Assembly: GCA_012295275.1 (NCBI GenBank)
Contig: CM022679.1
Location: 7,383,169 to 7,447,168 of the forward strand
Direction: 5' to 3'
Origin: Chrysomallon squamiferum
Lineage: Eukaryota > Mollusca > Gastropoda > Neomphalida > Peltospiridae
DNA: 64,000 nt
Shown here: positions 27,527-40,563 of the stretch, piece by piece
Layout of the letters: each line of letters opens with the position of its first letter
Position numbering within the stretch: position 1 is the first letter of the stretch
The notes under the pieces: model-generated
Seen by the model: the letters and a program-made list of their open reading frames with translations, nothing else
Told to the model about the DNA's origin: nothing
The model's database searches: none
Made by a program: the position numbers and the translations under genes

Positions 27527-30480
27527 AAACTAGAAAATATTTTATAATATGATTTTATAATGTGATCGATAAAATTTAAAATTCACTTTTGACTTTCATG
27601 TATCGGATAACAGTTTATACTGAGGTAATAGAGACAGGAAATAAAATAAGTACATCTAAGCTAAAAGTGATATTTCTCCAAGTCAACACCCTTTTGTATG
27701 CAGTTGATAATTACTAGTATGTCTTTATCTTATACACTAAAACAGAAACAATTAGGAATGTCATATAGAATTGATGTACATACATATTATACTAATAATT
27801 GTAAGACATTAAAAAAATAACATAAATTTTATATATTTTAGACGATGTTCTAAGGATATTTTCCTACATAAGACTCTAACGTACCATTTATCCCTTCATT
27901 TGTCTATTACTGGGTTAAATGAATGCAACATCTAAAAGTCATCGTATTAAATGAAAATTCCCCCATTGGGAATATTTGTTTATTTATTTCTTTTTCCTTT
28001 TTCTTTCTTTCTTTCCTTCTTTCTTTCTTTCTTATCATTAAAAAAAAAAAAAAATAATAATCTACATGATAACATTTTTATGTATGAAATAAAAAATAAA
28101 AAACTGAAATAAATAGAAACAAACATCTCTTAAACTCTATCTCGTGCGCATTTGCATCTTGATATGCTACATATTAACAGCTTTGTCCATTTGACTGATT
28201 GGAAAAGTACTAAAAACTGCCCAAGACAGTTGTATTGTCAACTGTATTGGACAAGTTGCCATAAAACCAAGCCACGGAAAGATTTTAGCTGATTAATCTA
28301 TCACAAGATGGTAATAAAAGTACAGGACAGTCCACTAACTTAAGGCCAATATTATTTCATTGAGTTAGCACATTGTAGCCACGAAAATAATTCTCAGTCC
28401 TAAACGTCCTGCAGATCCGTGTTGTTTGGTGAATTGAGGCGTGATTTTCTGAAAAAAAAGAAGATAAACAATAATTTGATTTTCAAAGTATAAAAGTAAA
28501 ATTTGAACTATATTAAGCTTTTTAATTAATGTTACAGATATATATATAGTGTTCCAACACTAAGCTTCATCCAGCCTTATCATATGTCCCTCTTCTGGCT
28601 TGTCAAAGGAAAATGTAATTTAATGTATATGGTTACAAAAGAAAGTTTTCTGATAAGCAACAAAAATATCCTTGGAGTAATGGTAGCGGATTTCCTCTGC
28701 TCAAATCATCATTATAAAAAACTGATTTAACACGCATTTCACGTTCATTCAAGAATGTACTTATGTTTCGTTAAAGATTCGTTCGTTAATTCAGTGCGTC
28801 TTTGACACATCGTTTATCTAACTGTAGCTAGTTAATCAAACACCACATCACTACGGATATTTACATATATTAAACACTGCAGTGAAGCCTACATACCACT
28901 AAAGGAAACAATGCACTTTTCTGGTTTGAGAAATTACGTATGAATAATTCATTGTTAGTTGTCTGAACAAAGCGCCCTAGGCTACTGAATTCTTGTTTTA
29001 CGACACAATTCATATTTTAAACTTGATTTCAAACGTTTTTATTTTAAGAATCAAAGACCTCATCATCACGATAAAGCCATATTTAAAATTTACAATGGAC
29101 TGGTTCAGCAAAGCCTGAGAAATCGTTCTGTACTGTTTTGTATTTACATTATTTCTTAGTCTGAAGCCAATTCGTGATTTTTTTTTGTTATGAGAATCGA
29201 AACCGGTGTAATTTAATTGTATGGATTTTCCGATCAAACATTTTTAGATTAGATCACTGTTTTAATTAGTATATCGCGAAACAGAACACGTGAATGATGT
29301 AAATGAGATTCCATACGCCTGAAATGGCAATTTGACCATTAAGGTCTTTCGAAATGTTTTAGAATATACATTAATGATATAGACCAATTTATGATAATAA
29401 CGCTTCACTGATTAAATTAAACCTTGTCAATATTTCTAGTTCCTGACGACCATCAAAGGGAATCAATAATGTTCTATGCCTAGATAGTTAAATGGATATA
29501 ATCAGTTACTGTTATTCAAAAATCAAATATATATATATATAAGTCTGAAATCTGCCAAAAAGAATCGCTATAAATTTTTTTTTTTTCCCTGGGTCAAAGA
29601 AACCAATTATTTTACACATCAGTAAGATTTTCTTGTCTCAGTGTTTCAGGATTAAGCATTGATTTTGTTTGGGGTTTTTTCAATAAAAAAGTAAAAGGAA
29701 TAAGGTATATGGCATTTTAACGATAATTGCTTTTGGAATAACAATGGCAACGTTGACAACAAGTAAAACAACAACACGATTCTCCATTTAACAACACGGT
29801 TATTTTGAAATTCGGGTATTGGTTATGTTATCAAGCGATAAAACTAAGACGTCATCAGTTTCTAATCTGTTTTATCAATCACCATTTTAACTGTTTTCCC
29901 ATATATCTGGGTAATCGAAAAGCGAACACAGTGGAGTGGTTTCATGTCTAGTGTTATCTGTATCGAAGAAATCTTTGATACTAATATTACTACTGTATTA
30001 AAATAAACTGAGACTTCATTAACACATATTCCTTTAATTTAGCTATAGGGTTTTCTTCACAACAGTCTGTCGTCTATCCAGTTACACAATTACAGATATA
30101 CTTTAAAATACTTCATAATAAAAACACACATACGCACACACAAATGAATACACAGATACATGCACATATACATACATACTACGTACACAAGAATATACAC
30201 ACATACCCAGACATACATATATACATATATTCATTATTAAAATGCTACATGATAAACACACAAACGCACACTCATACGCATACACAAACGCATACATACA
30301 TGCATCATTACACGCTGTTCTCACATATAAATCTTATTTTGCAGAAATCTCCATTCGTATAATTTTCCGTTTTTACATCAAACGTCTGAATTCTGTGATA
30401 AGGAAAAGATTAAAGTAATGAGTTCAAAAAAGTTTCAGGTGAAAATAACTTTAAAGCAGCGTGTTTCGTATTTCAGTGGA
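27525..30480. other. Intergenic AT-rich sequence
   Basis: Contains (TTTC)n near 28000-28033, short poly(A) and (AT)n runs, and CACA/CATA-rich sequence 30120-30310. A mildly non-repetitive stretch lies at 28320-28460. No gene was recognised. Confidence 0.5.
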
Positions 30481-30508
30481 ATCCCTTCGAGTGTAATACA
30501 TCACCTTG

Positions 30509-30996
30509 TTAAACGCCTCGCTTTGAAATTTCACTAGCGCAAGATAAACGATTAGAAGCCAAACTGACAAGTTCTGATTTATTCATTGATAATTTCACAT
30601 ATTCGGTGGCTTCATTTGCTCTACTGTCTACGGCATAAATGTGTACAGTAACAGATACACTTCTATCTACTGATGCTAGAAAGTCATTGACCATGGCCAA
30701 AAAAGCCAAATTTGATAAGAAGTTCTGTATTGCATCTGATGATCTGAAGCGTAGTACTTAACAAGATCAGTTCTCTTCAGACCGCGATAAGCTCTGTTTC
30801 TCGTTCGAACTGTTTCTCGTTCCACGCTGTGTTAAGTATACTTATGTAAAGTTCCTTTAACTGAACGTCCAGTGATGCTGTTCGCTATCACATCCATGTC
30901 CTCCACAATAATGATTTTATGTCTACGAACGGGCGCAAATAAAATAGTCCTTTCTGCAGCTGTGATATTAAAGGCAGCAAGTTTTCTTTCTATCAT
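30509..30996 (-). pseudogene. Coding-like relic of an unrecognised gene (speculative)
   Basis: Seen: a minus-strand frame from ATG at 30996 gives 54 residues (includes RRHKIIIVEDMDVIANS) to a TAA at 30832-30834. The same frame resumes for 51 residues (ETVRTRNRAYRGLKRTD...) to a second stop. A shifted frame then carries about 80 residues (…SVSVTVHIYAVDSRANEATE…) to a stop at 30509. The three pieces abut with ordinary amino-acid composition and no low complexity, as expected of a decayed coding sequence with one stop and one frameshift. I recognise no family. A + strand frame also crosses part of it, so a non-coding conserved element is equally possible. Confidence 0.2.
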
Positions 30997-31008
30997 TATT
31001 ATTATTAT

Positions 31009-31069
31009 TATTTTTATTTTTATTTTTATTTTTATTTTTATTTTTATTTTTATTTTTATTTTTATTTTT
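31009..31069 (+). repeat. (TTTTTA)10 hexanucleotide microsatellite
   Basis: Ten near-perfect TTTTTA units preceded by (ATT)n. Confidence 0.95.
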
Positions 31070-31129
31070 TGTCGGTATGTACAGGCTTTACCATCCTTAG
31101 TGAAGTTACTAGCTAATGGAGTCCACTGA

Positions 31130-31630
31130 TGATGAAGAAGGGAATTCCTGTTTTACGTGATTATTAATCCTTTAACAGCTTTCTTCAGTAGTCTGGACTC
31201 TTGTCGCAGGGAGCGGACGTAAACCGTAAAACAGAGATACACACATTAATCAAGCGCTGTGCTCGGCAGACGAATGCTAAAGGGAGAGAATCGAGTGCAG
31301 TCGGCGAAGGGGAACGTGTAAATCTGTGACTGGGCTAGGCACACGGCAGCCCCCAGCGTCTTCCAGTCGACAGAACTCGGACCCCGATGACATGACGACA
31401 GACAGACTGATAAAAATCGAGAGTTATAAAGCGAGATTCCCCGATGACTTTCATCTCGTGATTGTTCACAAATGATTAAATCTCGTCTTCATTATTTACA
31501 ATGAGAGATTTTCAGCCATCAAGGTTATAATCTCCGTCGATGAACTGACATCAGACACAACCTGATCGGCGAAGCAATTGCCATTAACCATTATTTATAT
31601 GTCTCCTAGAAGCCTTTCCGTTTCTGTGAG
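31130..31630. other. Non-repetitive GC-richer island, candidate regulatory element
   Basis: About 500 bp with words such as GGCAGCCCCCAGCGTCTTCC and ACTCGGACCCCGATGACATG, in sharp contrast to the poly(T)/(ATT) flanks. No frame over 60 codons crosses it, which favours a conserved non-coding element or UTR exon over coding sequence. Confidence 0.3.
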
Positions 31631-32240
31631 AAAAAAAAAGAGAGGAAGTTTTAATAAAAATTCTACGTCATGCAGTCTCTCGATTTTTCACTTTTAGCCT
31701 GGATGCAATAAAAAAACAACAACACCATAATAAATTAAAAAAAATTACAAGATGAAATAGAATATTACGAGATTATTAAGAAATATTATGATGATTTTGG
31801 TCAAACTTTCTTCCACAACAAAAAGGTCAGATAATCCAAGTATTATTACTTTTTTTTTCTTTCTTTTTTCTTTGAAATACAAATAATAATAAAGTACTAC
31901 TAAGTGACGCTATTCCTTTCATAATACAAACGCCATTGTATAAGACAGATTCAAGAGATATTTTTTTTTATATTTGTAATACATCTAAGAAAGATAAAAG
32001 AGCATACTTTATTTAATTTTATATCTTAGTACAAAACATATTTCTAGTAGACTGAATGTTAAATGTAATAAAAACGTGTGTCCGTACTTCAAACTTACAC
32101 ATACAGAATGTTATGGTTTAAAGGGAATTCTTCAATTCATATAGATAATAACAAATTATTTGTAGTTACGGAAATAAAAACTTGACTGATTATGTTGTTC
32201 TTTCAGCAAAGTTCTTTTTAATTCTGGTTGTTTTTGTTAT
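31631..32240. other. AT-rich non-coding sequence
   Basis: Nothing recognisable. Confidence 0.5.
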
Positions 32241-32250
32241 TATTATTATT

Positions 32251-32299
<49 letters not shown>
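32240..32299 (+). repeat. (TTA)n microsatellite
   Basis: About 19 TTA units with one interruption. Confidence 0.95.
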
Positions 32300-32399
32300 G
32301 GTGAAGTACACTTCTTATCTTGCGTAGATGACTTGTAGAACACAATTTTCCATTATGTTTTATTTTTGACATAACAGTTTTTAACTGCATAACTTACAA

Positions 32400-32900
32400 C
32401 GTTAACTGTTAACGTTCGTCAAAGCACATTTACGTGTTTATAACCTCGGAATTACAGCGCATGCTGAACGCGATCAGTAAACAGGTACCACGTCCTCAAT
32501 CACAGCATCACTTCGACTTAACCGTGCTCTCATATCATTAGATAGCCTCACGCCTTGAGCGGGCAATCAGTGACAGCGTGCATGTTATCAAGACAAACTT
32601 TAAAAGAAATATTATTGAGTTATTGCTTGTCATTACAGTTAATGGCGGCACCGAGCAAACAAGTACACCAGAAAATGGCTTTTTGTGAGCAGCTAATGTC
32701 CGGATTATCGCACGCAACGAACGCGGTGTTATTCAATTTCCACCCGCTTTTTTGGCAGGAATAAGGTGTTTGACAAGGAAGATCTGTCTCGTATGACGTC
32801 ATAATTGCGTGCATCATGTTAGAGAAACGAGTAAGAAGAAAATCTCTGGGATAGGCCGAGTTCTAAATACGTATCTTTGTTCATTAAACTGTTAACGAAA
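32400..32900. other. Non-repetitive island with a perfect CRE
   Basis: Complex sequence including AATGGCGGCACC (YY1-like core) and the palindromic cAMP-response element TGACGTCA at 32794-32801. Open frames on both strands (32555-32764 and 32620-32817) overlap and neither is recognisable, so I read this as regulatory rather than coding. Confidence 0.3.
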
Positions 32901-34654
32901 TATTAAAAAGAAGTCGATTCATGAAGATACTATTTTTGTAAAACAACTGGGTTTTTTTTTAATATTGGTTCTCGATACACTTACTTTAAAAGAATCACTG
33001 TGGTGTCTTGAAACAGTCCTCGATAATTTGGATATTTCGAGTTTCGCGGTGTTCGAGTATTCGAAATTCACATATTTACTGTACATTTCATTCTGCAATA
33101 AATGCACTCTTGCATATTTGGCAAACTAAGTACGTTTCGATGGTTAATTTCAGTTAAATCAGTTGTCTGTGACCGTAAAACGACTTTGAAAAATAGAAGT
33201 ATTCGACTATCGATTTTTAATTATTCGAAAGTCTTGTTACAAATTTATATAGAAGTTCGACAAGGAGCATAATTTCTTACAATCTTAGTGTCTAGATGCG
33301 CATTTATTGTGAACATGTATTGTCTATCCAGTAATTTGCAAACGAAATACTTTAATTTTTGCGGTTAACAGCTGGCTTTCAGATTATTTTTATAATGTTT
33401 AATTTAAGAAGGGTACTGAAACTTCACTGTTATTACAGAGGCCGAGAAAAGGCGCATTACATCCGTCTGGTTCTATGTATTAAAAGACATAATGTAGTCA
33501 AACAACCATATATGAACCTGAGGCCGAAAAAAGATAATTATTTGGTTTATGTTATAAAATAATGCATTACATCCATTTCGCTCTATGCATTAAAAGACAA
33601 AATATTTATGAAACAAACTCAGCTGTTAATTCATTTTTGTATTTCAGTAAATTTTTTTTTTAACAATGGTACACACAACTTCGGGTTACAATATTAGAGC
33701 CAGTAGGCGTGTCCAACAAACATTATCCAATAATCATGTCGTCCTGTTAGCTCCGCCCTTTGTTTCATTTTCTCCGCCCTCTTCCTAAATATCGTAGCCA
33801 AATTATAAAATAAAATATTTATTAGTTCAGTTTGCACATCTGAAGATCAAACGTTATCGTTGTGACAGCTGATAAACACTGAGATGTATTAGTTTTATTT
33901 CGTAAACGAAATTCAAGCAAGAAAAAGGTTACCAAAGTTCTGCGAGTCAATCCGCTGTCAAAAGTGATGAGTGAAACCTTCTTCGTAAATAACTCAGTGA
34001 CATGTGAATATTAAGTTTTACACTGGGGATAATCAGAGCAGTGTTTAGATAAGAAAATTAAAGAGAAATGTAAAATAAAATTTCATAACGGATTGAATAT
34101 CAAATACGGTAATCATATTACATTTAATATAAAATGCATTAATGTAGTTAATATAAAGTACGGTATAGTATTTAATGTAAAAAAAAAAAAAAAAAAAAGA
34201 AGAAAAAAAAAAAAGGCAATGTATTTACTGCAAATTATTGGAACATATTTCTTTAATTTAAGGAAAAATTGTTTAAGATACATTGTCAAGTAGGATGAAA
34301 CATTGGCGTCAAATATAAAATATATACTCGATGTGTGGTACAATAATAATTATATTTGTTAAAAACGTTTTGAGGAAACGTACATTTTATAGGCAAAGAC
34401 AAAATACACTGTAATTAATAAGCGTCTGCTTGATATAATATATCGTAACTGAATTAAGTTTTGTTAGATTTTCATGAGTAAAATTTCTCTTATTTTCAAA
34501 AATAATTTAAAATCACTATGACTTTAACATTTAGTTAAATTGAATGATACATTAACATGTACAACAACATATTAGTAGTCTTATGGCAGTAAATCTTCGT
34601 CCACATTATCAAAATCATTACTATTACGATCATCATTATTGTTGTTGTTGTTGT

Positions 34655-34688
<34 letters not shown>

Positions 34689-35038
34689 ACTGCTTCTGCT
34701 AATGTTATTACTGGTTCGAATTTTTATATGTTAATTGTAAAAGGAATGTGGGTCTTATCTGACAAACAATACAACTCATGACGTTTACCATCCATACACA
34801 CACTTTAACATTCATTCGCTTACAAGAGTCAGTGAAGAGACTTTCTTTTTGTAGTATGCCACCCAAGAAGACATTAAATCTTTCGGAAGTTAAAGCATTC
34901 AGTCAATCCTTATAGTTGTTAAATTTATAAAAATAATGTTTTATATCACGTATGTTATGTTAACAAATGGTTTTACTCCATACCCAGTCTTTGAGTCACA
35001 AGAATTTTTTACAAGAAAGTGAGAGAATAAATAAATAA

Positions 35039-35040
<2 letters not shown>
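32901..35040. other. Intergenic sequence with short triplet runs
   Basis: Contains an A-rich run 34180-34215 and (GTT)n(GCT)n at 34640-34700. Short open frames are unrecognised. One stretch, 33410-33590, repeats CGCATTACATCCGTCTGGTT / TGCATTACATCCATTTCGCT with 'TCTATGyATTAAAAGACA' about 110 bp apart, a small degenerate direct repeat. Confidence 0.5.

Positions 35041-35102
<62 letters not shown>
35041..35102 (+). repeat. (AAT)20 microsatellite
   Basis: Perfect AAT run followed by GTTGATGATGATGATG. Confidence 0.96.
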
Positions 35103-35728
35103 GTTGATGATGATGATGATGGTGCTGATAATAAGATGATGAAGAAGAAGAAACAAAAAAAAAACAACAACAACAATGTAACAAGGCGAAAAGTAAAATG
35201 TTTTATTTATGAAATATTCCAGACCCAACGGTCAAAGTTTTAATCTTTAATACTTTGTTGTTGTTGAACGTTTGTTGTTGTTTTTTTTCTGTCCAAATAC
35301 CACGAGAGGTCAGTAAGACCAAAATTGTTTATATATATATATATTTTTTTTTTTTTTTGCAAGATATATTTAGATTAATGCAAGAACAAACGCATCAACA
35401 GCACAATTACTAGTACAACCTCAAAAAATATTAAACCCTAAAAACCTCTTTGTAACGAATACCAGATTATTACATCTAATATCAACGTCGATAACCCGTT
35501 ATAAAATACAATAAAACATTCACTTCAGATATGAAAAACCGATACAACAAAGAAACTAGATGAGGCTTTGTATAATATCGGACACTTACTCTGACCCTAA
35601 CAAGAAAGCGTTTAATATTATACACCATAAATAACAATAATAAAAGTAAAGTAGTTCTTGCTAATCGCTACAGAAAATTTGTTTCAGGTTGTAAATGGTT
35701 ATGAGACAAATATCGCTGAATATCAGTT

Positions 35729-35826
35729 CTTGGTCACGCAGTGGTTAAGGAATGGCCTTAAAACCGATAGCTTCTGGGTTCAATACTCGTACTGAATCTT
35801 ATCAGAGCTAACTGGACCAGCATAAA
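35729..35826 (+). repeat. tRNA-derived SINE fragment
   Basis: GGTCACGCAGTGGTTAAGGA (A-box region, ~35732) and TGGGTTCAATACTCGTAC (B-box GGTTCAATACT at 35777) are 30-40 bp apart, as in a tRNA head. The sequence TTATCAGAGCTAACTGGACC follows. The end is not defined and no poly(A) is adjacent. Confidence 0.6.
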
Positions 35827-37298
35827 AATCATTCCATTGTTTCTTCACTCTAATTATTCAAACACGTTTGTAGACACACTGGTTTCTGGTTTGTGTGTGT
35901 TAAACAGTTTTACTGGAAACATTCGAGGTTATAATGATTTTCAAATCGTTGATTGCTAAACACCGTAATGGTCCGTTATAATTCATTTTACGTAATCATT
36001 ACTCTGCTAATCCAATAAAAGTGGTTTTGTAATTATAATCAGATGCTTTTATTTATTTTCATCGCATATAATATTATTTTTATTTGTTTTTATTTACACA
36101 GTAAATGCTAAACATTTTATCAGATCCATCATTTCTGATAAAGAGAGAAAGAGAGGAAGAATATTTTCCTATACCATGCGTAAAAGTAGAAGAAAAAAAA
36201 AAGAGTTCGGTATTTGGAGTATCTAATAGACAAATAAACGTATTATTTTTTTGTAGGATAATATGTATATGTATATAAATGTAAATGTATTCATATTTTT
36301 AACTGTATAGAAAATACATTTGTCTTTTAATAAGCATTAGGAAGGATTTTTTTATTTATATATATATATTAAGTTAGTTTACATTTTGCGTTTATTTTCT
36401 TGACCTTGTAATAAGCGTTTGTTCACGTAATAATAATGTCGTACACTATTTTTTTATATATAACATTCTAGGATGTTAAAAGATTAGCAGAAGTGATTTG
36501 AAATAAGACCGTGTATGTGAGTGGTGCAGAAAATCTGAACCTACGCATTTATTGAAGGATACGGTTTATTTAGCTGTAAATGATGCCTTTAAAAGAAAAA
36601 TAAATGTCATGGAATGTGTTTACTGTAGTGTGCAAATCACTTAATGCATTGCCGTTCTGCTAACACAGATTAATAATATCTAATTTTCTCTTCATTTTTT
36701 TTTTCTTTTTTTTTCAAATGCACTCTGCAGCACATTCTTAATTTCAGAAGTGTGGGATTTGAATTGGAACTAGAATGTAAGAAAGCTGAATGTGAATAGC
36801 AGTGGAAACGTGCGGTTTGATGAAAAAGATTGCTTAGAATAAAAAAAATTCTGCTTCAAATATTCATTAAAAAGTACAGCACAAAATGATCAAAACAGAT
36901 GCAGAAAAACTTTCCAATTAGTGTTTTTGCAGAAGTAGTGACCTAAATTTAAAATGAAAAAAATGCCAGCAATTCATCAAGTAGATACATTTTATCTGTA
37001 ATTAATTAACTGAAATGGTCTCCAAACGAACACAAAATGTAACCGTTTGATTGTGGAATTAACAAAATTAGGACAGTTTATTATCAACTTTTTGTCAGTA
37101 ACAATTAATAATAATTTTTTATTATTATTATTTTTTTCTCTCCAATTTATGGAGATGTTACAACCGAATAGAATTGATTTAAGTGGAGCTGAGTCGAAGT
37201 GAACTATTTAACGTTAATCAATTAAGAATACAAAAACAAATAAATTGAAATGTATTGTCGTAATTTGTATTTACGTTAAAAAATAATAATAATAATAT

Positions 37299-37329
<31 letters not shown>

Positions 37330-37740
37330 TAATAATAAATAAATAAATAAATTAAAAAAAAAAGAAAAATAATAATTAAAAGTAACAGTTTTGTATAGTG
37401 ATTCTCTATATATATTCAATTTGTCTAGCTAGTCCGATGTGCCATGTAGTGCTAGAACTTAAGTTGTTCGGATTATCGAGATCTAACTGTATCAACCCCA
37501 CTTACAAACAAACATACTCGGTGATAATTGTGGTTAAGGGGTTGTTTTTTTGTTGTTGTATCTAGCTGTGCTAATAATGATTTTTTTTTTCTTATGTGAA
37601 TAACAACTGCAAAAGTTACAAGGTCCATGATTTTTATCATCATCGTTTCGTTATTATTATTATTATTATTATTAAGTTTAGAAAATTATTTTTCATAAAC
37701 AGTTCTTTGTAGTAATACTAAAACCTCAAAGAGATTTGGC
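35827..37740. other. Intergenic AT-rich sequence
   Basis: Contains (AAT)n near 37283-37340, (AT)n at 36357-36370 and homopolymers. No gene was recognised. Confidence 0.5.
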
Positions 37741-37899
37741 GGAGAAAATGAGCTGACAGAGACTGTTGATATCCGAACCATTAACACTGCTATCGCCTAT
37801 ATCTTCTCTCTAAAGACGTTTACTCTCAGATTTTGACACATGATTCTTCTCTGAATACGAAAACGTCGTTTTTCGAAATCTTCTCTACTTTAGTAATCT

Positions 37900-38475
37900 T
37901 CTTAAGTTACTTGTTCTTTATCTTCTTAGCGTCCTAAAAAGTGGCGCCATCTGATGGTCGAAAAAAAGGCGATCATCTGACAATGAAATACCGTGGCCTA
38001 ATGGAGCCAAAATTCAATCTGATGTATGAATGCCTCTGGGAAAACAAATGTTCAAAGGCTTAGAGCGGATTTTTGGCTTTTCACTTTGCGACGAGACCGG
38101 GCGTGCGTCGCTTCCCGACAGCAAGGTGGTTGCGGCTGAACGACGGAAGTGTCTGGTATTGGCTAAAACCCGTGCCCGACCGCTAATGTAAGAAAATGAC
38201 TTTTCGCTTTGATAGGCGCCGACAGCTTGTTGCTTGCTCCCGGCGCACGCGGCTCGATGGACTACTTTTCCTGTTTCGCTGCACGAATTTCTTCGAAAGC
38301 GAAACAGCAGTTGGTGCTGGTCAGTTAGAAGTGGGTTATTTTTTTATATTTTTTTTGGTACACAGTTTAGACATTGGACAAGCAGGTGCAGATTTTCCGA
38401 CGTTCAGATTTAGTGACTAATTACACTTTATAAGAAAAAAAAAGTTTCTTTAACACAGGAATATTGTTTAAAAAG
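37900..38475 (+). other. Candidate promoter / 5' non-coding exon with splice donor
   Basis: Seen: a local GC-rich peak (GACGAGACCGGGCGTGCGTC, CTCCCGGCGCACGCGGCTCG) in AT-rich surroundings. It ends at AAAAG/GTAAGT (GT at 38476-38477), a consensus splice donor. A GTGGCGCCATCTGATGG word near 37942 resembles insulator/YY1-type sites. A 74-codon frame inside (38196-38420) is unrecognised and could be chance in UTR. Inference: it could be the first exon of the receptor gene, whose coding exon starts 25 kb downstream behind a splice acceptor, or belong to an unannotated transcript. Transcript data would decide. Confidence 0.35.
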
Positions 38476-38477
38476 GT

Positions 38478-39444
38478 AAGTTGATTTGTTTTTCTTTATC
38501 TTCTTTTTTTTTTTTTTTTATTTATTTATTTATTTTTATGTTTTTTATCTTCTTTTTTTTTTCTTGTTAACATTAATTTGCTTTTTGTGAGGAAACCGAA
38601 ATATTCAAGTGTTAATAATAATGAAATTCAATTAATGTTTCATTAGAAGTTTTGACTTTAAATAACATACAATTTTCTGATAACTGTGTAAAAATTAAAA
38701 AGAAATCACTTTAATTCATTCAGCAATATCGCGTTGTCAACACAATTTTGCAATTCATTTATAAAATAGAAAACAAATGTAAGGTAAAACAAAGTGTTAG
38801 TGAAACTTCGAAAAAGTCGCATCTTTTTAAATATTTCTCTTGCTGGTTACTGGGAACCATTTTTATGTTTTTGATTTTTCAAATAGTAAATAAATTACCG
38901 ATATTTTATAGCCGTCGGAAACGAACTAATCTCTGAAGACCACAAATTAAACCAAACTGCTAAAATCACAATTTAAAGGAGAACAAAATTCCCAAGGTAT
39001 TTTTTCACAACTATCGTGTTTACTTTTTTGTAAGCAACAATCAAATAGTCTTCGATATTTTTCTAATACTAACTTCAAGCAGAATTTCTAATAGGATTGC
39101 TCCTAATCATCTTGTCATTACCAGTGCAATAAGTCAGGTCTGCAAGTCAATGGTTTGAGCATTGGGTCTAGATCTGATGGATTGGAGAAATTATCTTTAC
39201 TGCATCATCACTGTGTACGGTTAAAATCAGTTCTCGAGCACTGATATATCAAAGGCAATGATGGTATATACATTCATGACTTCCAACGGTTCTTTATAAA
39301 GGAGATCTTGCTGTGTTTATACGTGTAGACTTCAGATGACGTCAGAGGATTTCCTCTCCGACATCGTCATGCTGGAAAAACGTTTGATTTTAAATAATAG
39401 TATACGCTGACTTCGTTTTATGTTCATTCACCAGCTAATTATTA
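38478..39444. other. Possible intron / intergenic sequence
   Basis: T-rich directly after the donor. 39135-39160 (AAGTCAATGGTTTGAGCATT) resembles a tRNA A-box region, without a convincing B-box. A perfect TGACGTCA lies at 39337-39344. Confidence 0.4.

Positions 39445-40563
<1,119 letters not shown>

Noticed and set aside
32555-32817. Overlapping plus and minus frames of 65-69 codons as small proteins
   Set aside because: Mutually overlapping on opposite strands, no recognisable motif; the sequence looks more like regulatory DNA.
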